DNA of 5,401 nt from an uncultured bacterium (GTDB taxonomy: Bacteria > Verrucomicrobiota > Kiritimatiellia > CAIKKV01): contig CAIKKV010000649.1 of NCBI GenBank assembly GCA_903828035.1, positions 1 through 5,401 on the forward strand, in the 5' to 3' direction. Below the pieces are notes generated by a model, which saw nothing but the letters and a program-made list of their open reading frames with translations, ran no database searches and had not been told where the DNA came from. This document shows positions 1-5,401 of the stretch, in pieces (the first letter of the stretch is position 1; every line of letters begins with the position of its first letter). The translations under genes were made by a program, and so were the position numbers.

Positions 1-681
1 GGCGTCAAGGTCCAGCCCAACAAGGCGATTGTGGGCGAAAACGCCTTTGCGCATGAGTCGGGCATCCACCAGCACGGGATGATGGCCAATGCCTCCACCT
101 ATGAGATCATGACCCCGGAATCCATCGGGCTGGCCCGCACCCAGATGGTGCTGGGCAAGCACTCCGGTCGCCATGCGTTTGAAGGCCGGCTCAAGGAGTG
201 GGGCTTATCGTTTGACGAGCAGAAGATCGCCGGCCTGTTTGCCATGTTCAAGGAGCTGGCGGACCGGAAAAAGACCGTGACCGATGCGGATATCGAGGCG
301 CTGGCCCGCGGGGTGGAGACTCAGGTGGTGGAGCAGGTGAAGCTGGACCGTTTTGTGGTCCAGTCCGGCAATGCCATCACCGCCTCGGCCACCGTGAGCA
401 TCGTGCGCGACGGCCGGACGCTGGAGCAGGTGTCGACGGGTGACGGTCCCATTGACGCCGCCTTCAAGGCGGTCGACCAGCTGGTGGGCGTGCATCCGCA
501 GCTGGAATCGTTCACCCTTTCGGCGGTGACCGGCGGCGAGGATGCGCAGGGCGAGGCGGTGGTCAAAATCCGCCAGGATGACCGGCTGTATAACGGCCGG
601 GGCATTTCCACGGACGTGGTGGAGGCCAGCATCCGGGCCTATCTGGCCGCCATCAATGTGTTGCTGAATGAGAAGGTATAA
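1..681 (+). CDS. leuA: 2-isopropylmalate synthase, C-terminal part (5' end outside the window)
   Basis: LeuA condenses acetyl-CoA with 2-ketoisovalerate to 2-isopropylmalate, the committed step of leucine synthesis, in the cytoplasm. The frame is open from base 1, so the 226 residues seen are the C-terminal part of a protein usually a little over 500 residues long. The catalytic N-terminal TIM barrel lies outside the window. The visible part opens with the LeuA linker signature PNKAIVGENAFAHESGIHQ (residues 6-24), with H18 and H23 matching the conserved histidines of the subdomain that reaches into the active site. LGKHSGRHAF follows at 51-60. From about residue 108 to the end is the LeuA dimerisation/allosteric domain, with the typical RDGR, STGDGPIDAAFKAVD and GRGISTDVVEASIRAYL stretches; in this family it binds leucine for feedback inhibition. 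A GTG at 31 lies inside a conserved motif and is not a start. It is the first visible gene of the leuA-cimA-leuC-leuD operon. Identity is firm: CimA lacks the VGENAFAHESGIHQ form seen here. Confidence 0.96.
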   Translation, partial: GVKVQPNKAIVGENAFAHESGIHQHGMMANASTYEIMTPESIGLARTQMVLGKHSGRHAFEGRLKEWGLSFDEQKIAGLFAMFKELADRKKTVTDADIEALARGVETQVVEQVKLDRFVVQSGNAITASATVSIVRDGRTLEQVSTGDGPIDAAFKAVDQLVGVHPQLESFTLSAVTGGEDAQGEAVVKIRQDDRLYNGRGISTDVVEASIRAYLAAINVLLNEKV

Positions 682-693
682 AAAGGGGGACGG

Positions 694-2298
694 ATGATGA
701 AAACAGTTGAATTGCTGGACACCACCTTGCGCGATGGCGCGCAGGCGGAAGGCATCTCCTTTTCCGTGCGGGACAAGCTCGCGATCGTGGAGACGCTGGA
801 CGGGCTCGGCATCCCCCTGATCGAAGCCGGCAACCCGGGCGCCAATCCCAAGGATCTTGAATTTTTCGCGCAGGTGAAGAAGATGCCGCTGGCCCATGGC
901 CGGGTCGTGGCGTTTGGCGCCACCTGCCGGCCGGGCGTGCCTGCGGCGGAGGATGCGCAGCTGGCGCATCTGCTCGGCACCGGCGCGGCGGTGGTGACCA
1001 TTTTCGGCAAGGGCTGGGATTTCCATGTGACCCATGTGCTCAAGGCCACGCTGGAGGAGAACCTCCGCATGGTCCGCGACACCGTGGCGTACTGCAGGAC
1101 GCGGTGCGGGCGGGTGGTTTATGATGCCGAGCATTTTTTTGACGGCTGGCGCGCGAATCCGTCCTATGCGCTGCAGACCGTCCTCGCCGCCGCCGAGTCC
1201 GGCGCGGACGTGGTCTGCCTGTGCGACACCAACGGCGGCGTGTTCCCGGATGACGTGGCCCGGGCGACCGGCGAGGTGCTTGCACTGCTCAAGGGCCGTG
1301 CCACGGTCGGCATCCATGCGCATAATGACAGCGGGCTGGCGGTGGCCAATTCGCTGGCCGCGGTGCAGGCCGGGGCGACCCATGTGCAGGGCACGCTGGT
1401 CGGCTTTGGCGAGCGCTGCGGGAATGCCAACCTGTCCACGATCCTGGCCAACCTCCAGATCAAGGCGGGCTTCCGCTGCGTTCCGGATGAGGCCCTGCGC
1501 AACCTGACCGCCGCGGTGCGGCGGGTGGCGGAGGTCGCCAATATCAATGTGCCCGATGAGATGCCGTTTGTCGGGCACCGGGCGTTTGCGCACAAGGCGG
1601 GCATGCATATTGACGGCGTGCGCAAGAGCTCGGCGTCCTTTGAGCACATCCCCCCGGAATCCGTGGGGAATACCCGGCGTTTCCTGATGAGCGAGGTGGC
1701 GGGCCGCAGCACGGTGCTGGACCGCATCCGCCGGGTGGACCCCTCGGTGCAGAAGAGCGATGAGGTCGTCGCCACGGTGGTGGCGCGCCTCAAGGAGATG
1801 GAGCAGGCCGGCTACCAGTTTGAGGGCGCGGACGGCAGCTTTGAGCTGCTGATCCGCAAGACGCTGGGCCAGTATCAGCCCTCCTTCACGCTGGAGCAGT
1901 TCAAGATCATCGGCGAGCGGCCTTCGCCCGGCGAGGGGTCCTCGGCCATCATCAAGATCAGCGTCGGGGGCAAGACCGAGATGACCGCCGCGGAGGGCGA
2001 CGGGCCGGTCAACGCGCTCGACCGCGGCCTGCGCAAGGCGCTGGATCGTTTTTATCCGGGGCTTGCAGATGTCCGCCTGAGTGATTATAAAGTGCGGGTG
2101 CTGGATGGCAGCGAGGCCACGGCCGCCAAGGTCCGCGTGTTGATGGAGTCCACGGATGGGGTGGACGTCTGGTCCACGGTGGGGGTTTCCACCGATATCA
2201 TCGAGGCCAGCTGGATTGCATTGGTGGACTCCATCGAGTATAAGCTGATCCGCGATCTTGAATCGCAACCGAAGGGGAAAGGGAAGAAAAAAGCATGA
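694..2298 (+). CDS. cimA: (R)-citramalate synthase
   Basis: CimA condenses acetyl-CoA with pyruvate to (R)-citramalate, the entry to isoleucine synthesis that bypasses threonine deaminase. The 534-residue protein has the full two-part architecture. The DRE-TIM metallolyase barrel carries [18 protein letters not shown] (7-24), with R13 and D14 as the catalytic Arg and metal-ligand Asp. The metal motif [15 protein letters not shown] (206-220) has H208 and H210, and CGNAN (242-246) supplies the conserved Asn. The linker [11 protein letters not shown] (298-308) precedes a LeuA-type regulatory domain (about 385-520) ending in [17 protein letters not shown]. The [13 protein letters not shown] and [12 protein letters not shown] signatures are those of the long citramalate-synthase family (Geobacter-type) and separate it from LeuA and homocitrate synthase. 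Two start codons stand in tandem (694 and 697) after a purine-rich AAAAGGGGGA (681-690); the second has the better spacing, but the difference is one residue. The tail is Lys-rich (527-533). It lies 12 bases after leuA and overlaps leuC by 4 bases. Methylthioalkylmalate or another acyl-CoA lyase activity is less likely. Confidence 0.92.
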   Translation: MMKTVELLDTTLRDGAQAEGISFSVRDKLAIVETLDGLGIPLIEAGNPGANPKDLEFFAQVKKMPLAHGRVVAFGATCRPGVPAAEDAQLAHLLGTGAAVVTIFGKGWDFHVTHVLKATLEENLRMVRDTVAYCRTRCGRVVYDAEHFFDGWRANPSYALQTVLAAAESGADVVCLCDTNGGVFPDDVARATGEVLALLKGRATVGIHAHNDSGLAVANSLAAVQAGATHVQGTLVGFGERCGNANLSTILANLQIKAGFRCVPDEALRNLTAAVRRVAEVANINVPDEMPFVGHRAFAHKAGMHIDGVRKSSASFEHIPPESVGNTRRFLMSEVAGRSTVLDRIRRVDPSVQKSDEVVATVVARLKEMEQAGYQFEGADGSFELLIRKTLGQYQPSFTLEQFKIIGERPSPGEGSSAIIKISVGGKTEMTAAEGDGPVNALDRGLRKALDRFYPGLADVRLSDYKVRVLDGSEATAAKVRVLMESTDGVDVWSTVGVSTDIIEASWIALVDSIEYKLIRDLESQPKGKGKKKA

Positions 2299-3560
2299 TG
2301 CCGATGACGATGACGCAGAAGATCCTCGCGCGTGCCGCCGGGCTGCCGCACGTGGAGGCCGGACAATTGATTGAAGCCAGGCTCGACCTGGTGCTTGGAA
2401 ATGACATCACCGCGCCGGTGGCCATCAAGGAGTTTGAGAAGATCGGCTGCCGCGACGTGTTTGACAAGGGCAAGATTGCGCTGGTGCCCGACCACTTTGC
2501 GCCCAACAAGGACATCAAGGCGGCGGAGCAGTGCAAGGCCATGCGGACCTTTGCCTGCGACAAGGGCATCGAGAACTATTTCGAAATCGGCGAGATGGGC
2601 GTGGAGCATGCGCTGCTGCCGGAGCGGGGCATGGTCGGCCCGGGCGATGTGATCATCGGCGCCGACAGCCACACCTGCACCTACGGTGCGCTGGGCGCGT
2701 TTTCCACGGGCGTGGGCTCCACCGATATGGCCGCCGGCATGGCGGCGGGAACGGCGTGGTTCAAGGTCCCGGCCGCCATGAAGTTCATCCTGACCGGCAA
2801 GCCCGGCACGTGGGTGAGCGGCAAGGACGTGATCCTGCACATCATCGGCACGATCGGCGTGGACGGGGCCCTGTACCGGTCCATGGAGTATTTCGGCGAC
2901 GGCTTGAAGGCCCTGACGGTCGACGACCGGCTGTGCATGGCCAACATGGCCATCGAGGCCGGCGCGAAGAACGGCATCTTCCCGGTGGACGCCAAGACGC
3001 GGGCCTTCCTGAAGGCCGTGGGGCACAAGGGCGGCACGGAGTTCAAGGCGGACAAGAACGCCGTCTACGAGCAGACGATGACGATCGACCTGGCGTCGAT
3101 CGAGCCGACCGTCGCCTTTCCGCATCTCCCCTCGAACACGCGCCTGGCGCGCGAGTCGGGCAGCGTGACGATCGACCAGGTGGTGATCGGCTCGTGCACG
3201 AACGGGCGGCTGAGCGACCTGGTCATGGCGGCGAAGGTGCTCGCGGGCCGCAAGGTGAAGAAGGGCCTGCGGTGCATCGTGATCCCGGCCACGCAGAAAA
3301 TCTGGCTGGAGGCGATGAAGAAGGGCCTGTTCAAGCAGTTTGTCGATGCGGGCGCCGTGGTGTCCACGCCGACCTGCGGGCCCTGCCTGGGCGGCCACAT
3401 GGGCATCCTGGCGAAGGGCGAGCGGGCGGTGGCCACGACGAACCGGAACTTTGTGGGCCGGATGGGGCATCCGGAGTCCGAGGTGTACCTGGCCAGCCCG
3501 GCGGTGGCGGCGGCCTCGGCCCTGACGGGGCGGATCACGGATCCGTCGGAGGTGATGTGA
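2295..3560 (+). CDS. leuC: 3-isopropylmalate dehydratase large subunit (homoaconitase-type LeuC)
   Basis: This is the large, [4Fe-4S]-binding subunit of isopropylmalate isomerase, which interconverts 2- and 3-isopropylmalate through dehydration and rehydration. In citramalate-pathway organisms it also converts citramalate to erythro-3-methylmalate. At 421 residues it is the short, LeuC2/homoaconitase-type subunit, not the roughly 465-residue enterobacterial type. The three cluster ligands are visible: C301 in [10 protein letters not shown] and C361 and C364 in [11 protein letters not shown]. Other family motifs are [11 protein letters not shown] (63-73), [21 protein letters not shown] (122-142, 21 residues; key residues D124, S125, H126, T127) and [11 protein letters not shown] (383-393). 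The start overlaps the cimA stop (ATGA). Four Met codons (2295, 2298, 2304, 2310) lie close together; homologues usually begin near MTMTQKI, so the true start may be the third, shortening the protein by three residues. Its partner leuD follows directly. Homoaconitase for lysine synthesis is the alternative, but the leuA/cimA context and the YLNT loop of the small subunit argue for the isopropylmalate enzyme. Confidence 0.95.
   Translation: MMPMTMTQKILARAAGLPHVEAGQLIEARLDLVLGNDITAPVAIKEFEKIGCRDVFDKGKIALVPDHFAPNKDIKAAEQCKAMRTFACDKGIENYFEIGEMGVEHALLPERGMVGPGDVIIGADSHTCTYGALGAFSTGVGSTDMAAGMAAGTAWFKVPAAMKFILTGKPGTWVSGKDVILHIIGTIGVDGALYRSMEYFGDGLKALTVDDRLCMANMAIEAGAKNGIFPVDAKTRAFLKAVGHKGGTEFKADKNAVYEQTMTIDLASIEPTVAFPHLPSNTRLARESGSVTIDQVVIGSCTNGRLSDLVMAAKVLAGRKVKKGLRCIVIPATQKIWLEAMKKGLFKQFVDAGAVVSTPTCGPCLGGHMGILAKGERAVATTNRNFVGRMGHPESEVYLASPAVAAASALTGRITDPSEVM
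3548..3556 (+). promoter_or_regulatory. leuD: Shine-Dalgarno for the upstream leuD start, inside leuC
   Basis: GGAGGTGAT is a nearly complete complement of the 16S rRNA 3' end. It lies within the last codons of leuC (encoding SEVM), with 7 bases between GGAGG and ATG 3560. Together with the TGATG stop/start overlap it indicates coupled translation, which would favour equimolar LeuC and LeuD. A second site, AAGGAG at 3570-3575, lies 5 bases before ATG 3581. Confidence 0.65.
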
Positions 3561-4084
3561 TGAGCGAACAAGGAGTGGCGATGAAGGCGGAAGGCAACGT
3601 GTTCAAGTACGGCGACAACGTGGACACGGATGTGATTATTCCGGCCCGTTATTTGAATACCTCGGATGCGGCGGAGCTGGCCTCGCACTGCATGGAGGAC
3701 ATCGACGCCGACTTCCCGAAGAAGGTGAAGACGGGCGACCTGATGGTGGGCGGCCGGAACTTCGGCTGCGGCTCCTCGCGCGAGCATGCGCCGCTGGCGA
3801 TCAAGACGGCGGGCATCTCGTGCGTGATCGCGGAGAGCTTCGCGCGCATTTTCTACCGCAACGCCATCAACATCGGGCTGCCCATCATGGAGTGCCCGGA
3901 GGCGGCGAAGGCGATTGCCGCCGGCGCGCGGGTGGCGGTGGATTTCGAGACGGGCGTGATCACGGACCAGGCGAGCGGGCGCACGTGGAAAGCGGCTCCG
4001 TTCCCCCCGTTCATGCGCGAGCTGATCGCCGCGGGCGGCCTGGTTCCGTACGTGAAGCGGCGGCTGGAGCAGAAGCAAGCCTAA
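3560..4084 (+). CDS. leuD: 3-isopropylmalate dehydratase small subunit
   Basis: LeuD is the swivel-domain subunit that pairs with LeuC and supplies part of the substrate pocket. The 174-residue reading has the two hallmark segments: [14 protein letters not shown] (22-35) and [17 protein letters not shown] (64-80), the latter holding the Ser-Arg substrate-binding loop S72, S73, R74. [17 protein letters not shown] follows at 93-109. The loop after the DTD segment reads YLNT. In archaeal-type small subunits YLRT-like loops mark isopropylmalate specificity and YLVY/YLVM-like loops homoaconitate specificity, so this favours isopropylmalate. Two starts are credible. ATG 3560 overlaps the leuC stop as TGATG and is preceded by GGAGGTGAT (3548-3556). 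ATG 3581 is preceded by AAGGAG (3570-3575) and gives a 167-residue protein starting [17 protein letters not shown], where most homologues begin. I report the longer form because of its strong Shine-Dalgarno; the function is unaffected. It is the last gene of the operon: 219 bases without a gene follow. Confidence 0.95.
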   Translation: MSEQGVAMKAEGNVFKYGDNVDTDVIIPARYLNTSDAAELASHCMEDIDADFPKKVKTGDLMVGGRNFGCGSSREHAPLAIKTAGISCVIAESFARIFYRNAINIGLPIMECPEAAKAIAAGARVAVDFETGVITDQASGRTWKAAPFPPFMRELIAAGGLVPYVKRRLEQKQA

Positions 4085-4100
4085 GACGTTCGCGAAGGAT

Positions 4101-4172
4101 GGCGGGCTCGCATCGCTCGCCCCTCCACGCCAGGCGTGAAGCAATTGGAGGGCGGAGCGATGCGACGCCGCT
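4101..4172. repeat. Large imperfect palindrome between leuD and the Rrf2 gene
   Basis: The left arm 4101-4127 and right arm 4146-4172 are inverted copies matching at 22 of 27 positions. The central core GCATCGCTC (4110-4118) / GAGCGATGC (4155-4163) is perfect. Four of the five mismatches are adjacent GC/CG swaps. The 18-base loop region starts inside a perfect smaller dyad, CACGCC-A-GGCGTG (4126-4138). No T-run follows on either strand, so it is not a standard intrinsic terminator, though a transcript could fold into a stable hairpin that protects or ends the leu mRNA. The GC-rich, non-coding, nested-dyad character resembles dispersed REP- or MITE-like intergenic elements; that is inference, because only one copy is in view. 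Confidence 0.6.
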
Positions 4173-4178
4173 TCACGC
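4134..4178. repeat. Second, partly competing 9-bp inverted repeat
   Basis: GCGTGAAGC (4134-4142) and GCTTCACGC (4170-4178) are perfect inverted copies separated by 27 bases. The left copy lies in the loop of the larger palindrome, and the right copy overlaps the last three bases of its right arm. It also shares GCGTG with the small 4126-4138 dyad. An RNA from this region therefore has at least two alternative pairings. Whether it switches between them or simply reflects the layout of a repeat element cannot be told from one copy. Confidence 0.5.
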
Positions 4179-4249
4179 GAGGCAAGGCCCATCCGTTTAA
4201 AGCGTAGAAGCGCCGTCGAAAAGACGGAAGTAAAAAATGTTAAAAGAAG

Positions 4250-4277
4250 TTGACGTTTCGATCTATTCAGGTATTCT
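4250..4277 (+). promoter_or_regulatory. Predicted sigma70-type promoter for the rrf2-hcp unit
   Basis: TTGACG (4250-4255) matches the -35 consensus at five of six positions. TATTCT (4272-4277) matches the -10 at four of six, with a 16-base spacer. An A/T-rich run just upstream (4231-4247) could act as an UP element; it stands out against the GC-rich surroundings. Transcription would begin near 4284, leaving a short leader of about 20 bases before the regulator's ATG at 4304. This is the only convincing promoter-like sequence in the window, and it lies where a new transcription unit must begin. Confidence 0.6.
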
Positions 4278-4283
4278 AGTACC
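4270..4283. promoter_or_regulatory. Possible operator dyad over the -10 region
   Basis: GGTATTCTAGTACC is a quasi-palindrome: the outer GGTA/TACC arms are perfect, two further inner positions match, and the centre does not. It covers the predicted -10 box and the likely start site, where a repressor would block transcription, so it is a candidate site for the Rrf2 protein encoded next to it. It does not match the published IscR or NsrR consensus that I know, and short dyads arise by chance, so support is weak. Confidence 0.3.
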
Positions 4284-4303
4284 AGATTAATTGAAGGAGC
4301 GAT

Positions 4304-4786
4304 ATGGCCGGAGTCATTCAAATGTCAGAGGCGGCGTCGATCGCGATCCACACGACGCTGTGGCTGGCCCAGCAGCCGGAGCGGCTCGCTCGGTCCGGAG
4401 AGGTCTGCGCGCTCTTCGGGTTCTCGGAAGCCCACTTCGCCAAGGTCATGCAGGCGCTCAGCCGCGCCGGCCTGGTGGAGTCCGTCCGCGGCCCCCGCGG
4501 GGGAACCCGGCTCGGCAGGCCGCCCGCCGCCATCAGCCTGCTCGAGGTCTACGAGGCGATCGACGGCCCCTTCGCCGAGGACCGCTGCTTGCTCAGCCCC
4601 AAGGTCTGCAGCACCCGGTGCTGCCCCCTCGGCCGGGAGATCACCCGGCTCAACCGGGGGCTCCGCAAAACCCTGGCCGGCGCCACGCTCGAAACCATGG
4701 CCGGCGCCACCGACTGGTCCGGCCTCACCGGCCGATCCCTTTCCAAGAACGATCAGAAGAAAAAACAAACCCCCAAGATAAAATAG
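4304..4786 (+). CDS. Rrf2-family Fe-S transcriptional regulator
   Basis: This is a 160-residue winged-helix regulator of the Rrf2 family (IscR, NsrR, RirA, CymR relatives), probably a dimeric DNA-binding cytoplasmic protein. The N-terminal helix is SEAASIAIHTTLWLA (8-22). The recognition region is SEAHFAKVMQALSRAG (41-56), followed by the wing VESVRGPRGGTRL (58-70) and the typical ISLLEVYEAIDGP (77-89). The cluster-binding loop holds C95, C102, C106 and C107 (C-x6-C-x3-C-C), compatible with an Fe-S cluster sensing NO, oxygen or redox state; the fourth Cys is one more than the usual three. The position where Streptomyces NsrR has its Asp ligand appears to be Ser here, by eye only. The C-terminus is Lys-rich. 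ATG 4304 follows AAGGAG (4294-4299) at 4 bases; Met 7 (4322) is an alternative without a clear site. hcp starts 10 bases after the stop, and NsrR-type proteins commonly control hcp, so a nitrosative-stress role is likely. I do not assign a symbol because NsrR and IscR-like types cannot be separated by eye. Confidence 0.9.
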   Translation: MAGVIQMSEAASIAIHTTLWLAQQPERLARSGEVCALFGFSEAHFAKVMQALSRAGLVESVRGPRGGTRLGRPPAAISLLEVYEAIDGPFAEDRCLLSPKVCSTRCCPLGREITRLNRGLRKTLAGATLETMAGATDWSGLTGRSLSKNDQKKKQTPKIK

Positions 4787-4789
4787 GAG
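4785..4789 (+). promoter_or_regulatory. hcp: hcp Shine-Dalgarno overlapping the rrf2 stop codon
   Basis: AGGAG begins within the TAG stop (4784-4786) of the upstream regulator gene and lies 7 bases before ATG 4797, which is ideal spacing. The overlap means ribosomes finishing the regulator terminate on the hcp ribosome-binding site. This favours coupled expression and supports a single transcript. Confidence 0.75.
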
Positions 4790-4796
4790 AATCGAG

Positions 4797-5401
4797 ATGA
4801 GCGACACGAGCATGTTCTGTTTCCAATGCGAGCAAACGGCGGGCGGCAAAGGCTGCACCCGCAGCGGCGTGTGCGGCAAGACGCCCGAGGTGTCCGGCCT
4901 CCAGGATCTGCTGACGGGCGCCCTGATCGGCCTCGCCCGGGCCGCCGAGGGCAAGAAGCCCGACGCCGCCACCGACGCCCTGGTCATGCAAAGCCTCTTT
5001 GCCACCATCACCAACGTGAACTTCGACAGCGCCCGGTTCGACGCCATGATCCGCGACGTCCGCGCCGCCACCGCCAAGCTGGGCGGCGCGACCGAGTTCG
5101 ATCCGCAGGCCCTGTTCCATGGCGACACGGATATCGTCTCGCTCCGCTCGACCCTGCTTTTCGGCATGCGCGGCGTGGCCGCCTACGCCTGGCACGCCCA
5201 TGACCTGGGCTATGAGGACCGCACTGTCACGGAGTGGTTCTACAAGGGCCTGCGCGAGATGGCCAAGGACCACGACATTCCCGGGTGGCTGAACCTGGTG
5301 CTCGAGTGCGGGACCATCAACCTGGCCTGCATGGCCATTCTCGACAAGGCGAACACGGAAACCTACGGGCACCCGGTGCCGACGCCGGTCTCCACCTCAA
5401 A
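4797..5401 (+). CDS. hcp: Hybrid cluster protein (hydroxylamine reductase), N-terminal part, runs off the window
   Basis: Hcp is a cytoplasmic Fe-S protein with a cubane cluster and a hybrid Fe-S-O cluster. It reduces hydroxylamine in vitro and is thought to act in vivo mainly as a nitric oxide reductase or S-nitrosylation factor during nitrosative stress. The 201 complete codons seen begin MSDTSMFCFQCEQTAGGKGC, with C8, C11, C20 and C26 in a C-x2-C-x8-C-x5-C pattern: the N-terminal cluster motif of Hcps from anaerobes, unlike the shorter Cys spacing of enterobacterial Hcp. Both helical-bundle segments seem present (about 30-150), arguing for a class I protein and not the shortened class III. 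LDKANTETYGHPVPTPVS (182-199) is a conserved Hcp stretch leading to the second domain. The hybrid-cluster ligands and about 340 more residues lie beyond the window. The frame is open with no stop to the end. It is probably co-transcribed with the regulator gene just upstream. Confidence 0.95.
   Translation, partial: MSDTSMFCFQCEQTAGGKGCTRSGVCGKTPEVSGLQDLLTGALIGLARAAEGKKPDAATDALVMQSLFATITNVNFDSARFDAMIRDVRAATAKLGGATEFDPQALFHGDTDIVSLRSTLLFGMRGVAAYAWHAHDLGYEDRTVTEWFYKGLREMAKDHDIPGWLNLVLECGTINLACMAILDKANTETYGHPVPTPVSTS

Noticed and set aside
205..2268. A 687-codon open frame on the minus strand, opposite leuA and cimA
   Set aside because: The translation is rich in His, Arg, Gly and Ala without family motifs. 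It mirrors the codon bias of two well-recognised genes on the plus strand: GC-rich codons keep the opposite frame free of stops.
2531..4084. A 517-codon plus-strand frame that seems to fuse a long N-terminal part to LeuD
   Set aside because: Only the last 174 codons resemble a protein family (LeuD). The rest is leuC read in the wrong frame; true leuD starts at 3560 or 3581.
4089..4096. TTCGCGAA palindrome just after leuD
   Set aside because: Eight bases is too short to be meaningful by itself in GC-rich DNA, and nothing around it supports a site.
4213..4227. CCGTC-GAAAA-GACGG hairpin as an intrinsic terminator
   Set aside because: The stem is only 5 bp. On the plus strand the following run is A-rich, not T-rich, and on the minus strand the T-run precedes the hairpin. 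A minor structural role is possible, but a terminator call is not supported.
2085..4321. Long minus-strand open frames (461 and 418 codons) opposite leuC, leuD and the gap
   Set aside because: Low-complexity Arg/His/Ala-rich translations with no recognisable domain, lying over conserved leuC/leuD coding sequence. They are shadows of GC-rich coding sequence.
4492..4503. Perfect 12-base palindrome CCCCCGCGGGGG inside the Rrf2 gene
   Set aside because: It falls in the codons for the conserved wing RGPRGG and is explained by GC-rich codon choice for Gly, Pro and Arg.
4291..4800. A 169-codon plus-strand frame overlapping the Rrf2 gene
   Set aside because: It reads Arg/Pro/Gly-rich sequence in another frame over the clearly recognisable Rrf2 protein, and its start lies within the Shine-Dalgarno region of that gene.

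Overview
This window comes from a GC-rich bacterium, probably an anaerobe. All six genes read rightward, and they fall into two unrelated transcription units. The anaerobic lifestyle is inferred from the Hcp-type hybrid-cluster protein, which has the Cys spacing of anaerobe enzymes, and from the citramalate route to isoleucine. The protein style (homoaconitase-type LeuC, Geobacter-like CimA, the Rrf2 subgroup next to hcp) suggests the PVC or Deltaproteobacteria neighbourhood. No phylogenetic marker is present, so that placement is a low-confidence guess.

Positions 1-4084 are a tightly packed branched-chain amino-acid operon: the 3' part of leuA (2-isopropylmalate synthase), cimA (citramalate synthase), leuC and leuD (large and small subunits of isopropylmalate/citramalate isomerase). 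The leuA-cimA gap is 12 bases, cimA/leuC overlap as ATGA and leuC/leuD as TGATG, so translational coupling is likely. LeuA condenses acetyl-CoA with 2-ketoisovalerate and CimA condenses acetyl-CoA with pyruvate. LeuCD can then isomerise both products, so one operon serves leucine synthesis and threonine-independent isoleucine synthesis. leuB, which encodes the next enzyme, does not follow leuD; it must lie upstream or elsewhere.

Positions 4085-4303 are a 219-base gap. It holds a large imperfect palindrome (4101-4172), a smaller perfect hairpin inside its loop, and a second perfect 9-bp inverted repeat that partly competes with it. After this comes an AT-rich stretch with a sigma70-like promoter (4250-4277) whose -10 region overlaps a small dyad.

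Positions 4304-5401 hold an Rrf2-family Fe-S regulator and, 10 bases after its stop, the 5' part of hcp (hybrid cluster protein). The hcp Shine-Dalgarno overlaps the rrf2 stop codon. This looks like a self-contained nitrosative-stress unit in which the regulator probably controls its own promoter and hcp. No mobile element, CRISPR array, tRNA or rRNA is visible. Most of the window is ordinary metabolism; the most unusual parts are the intergenic palindrome and the Rrf2-hcp control region.
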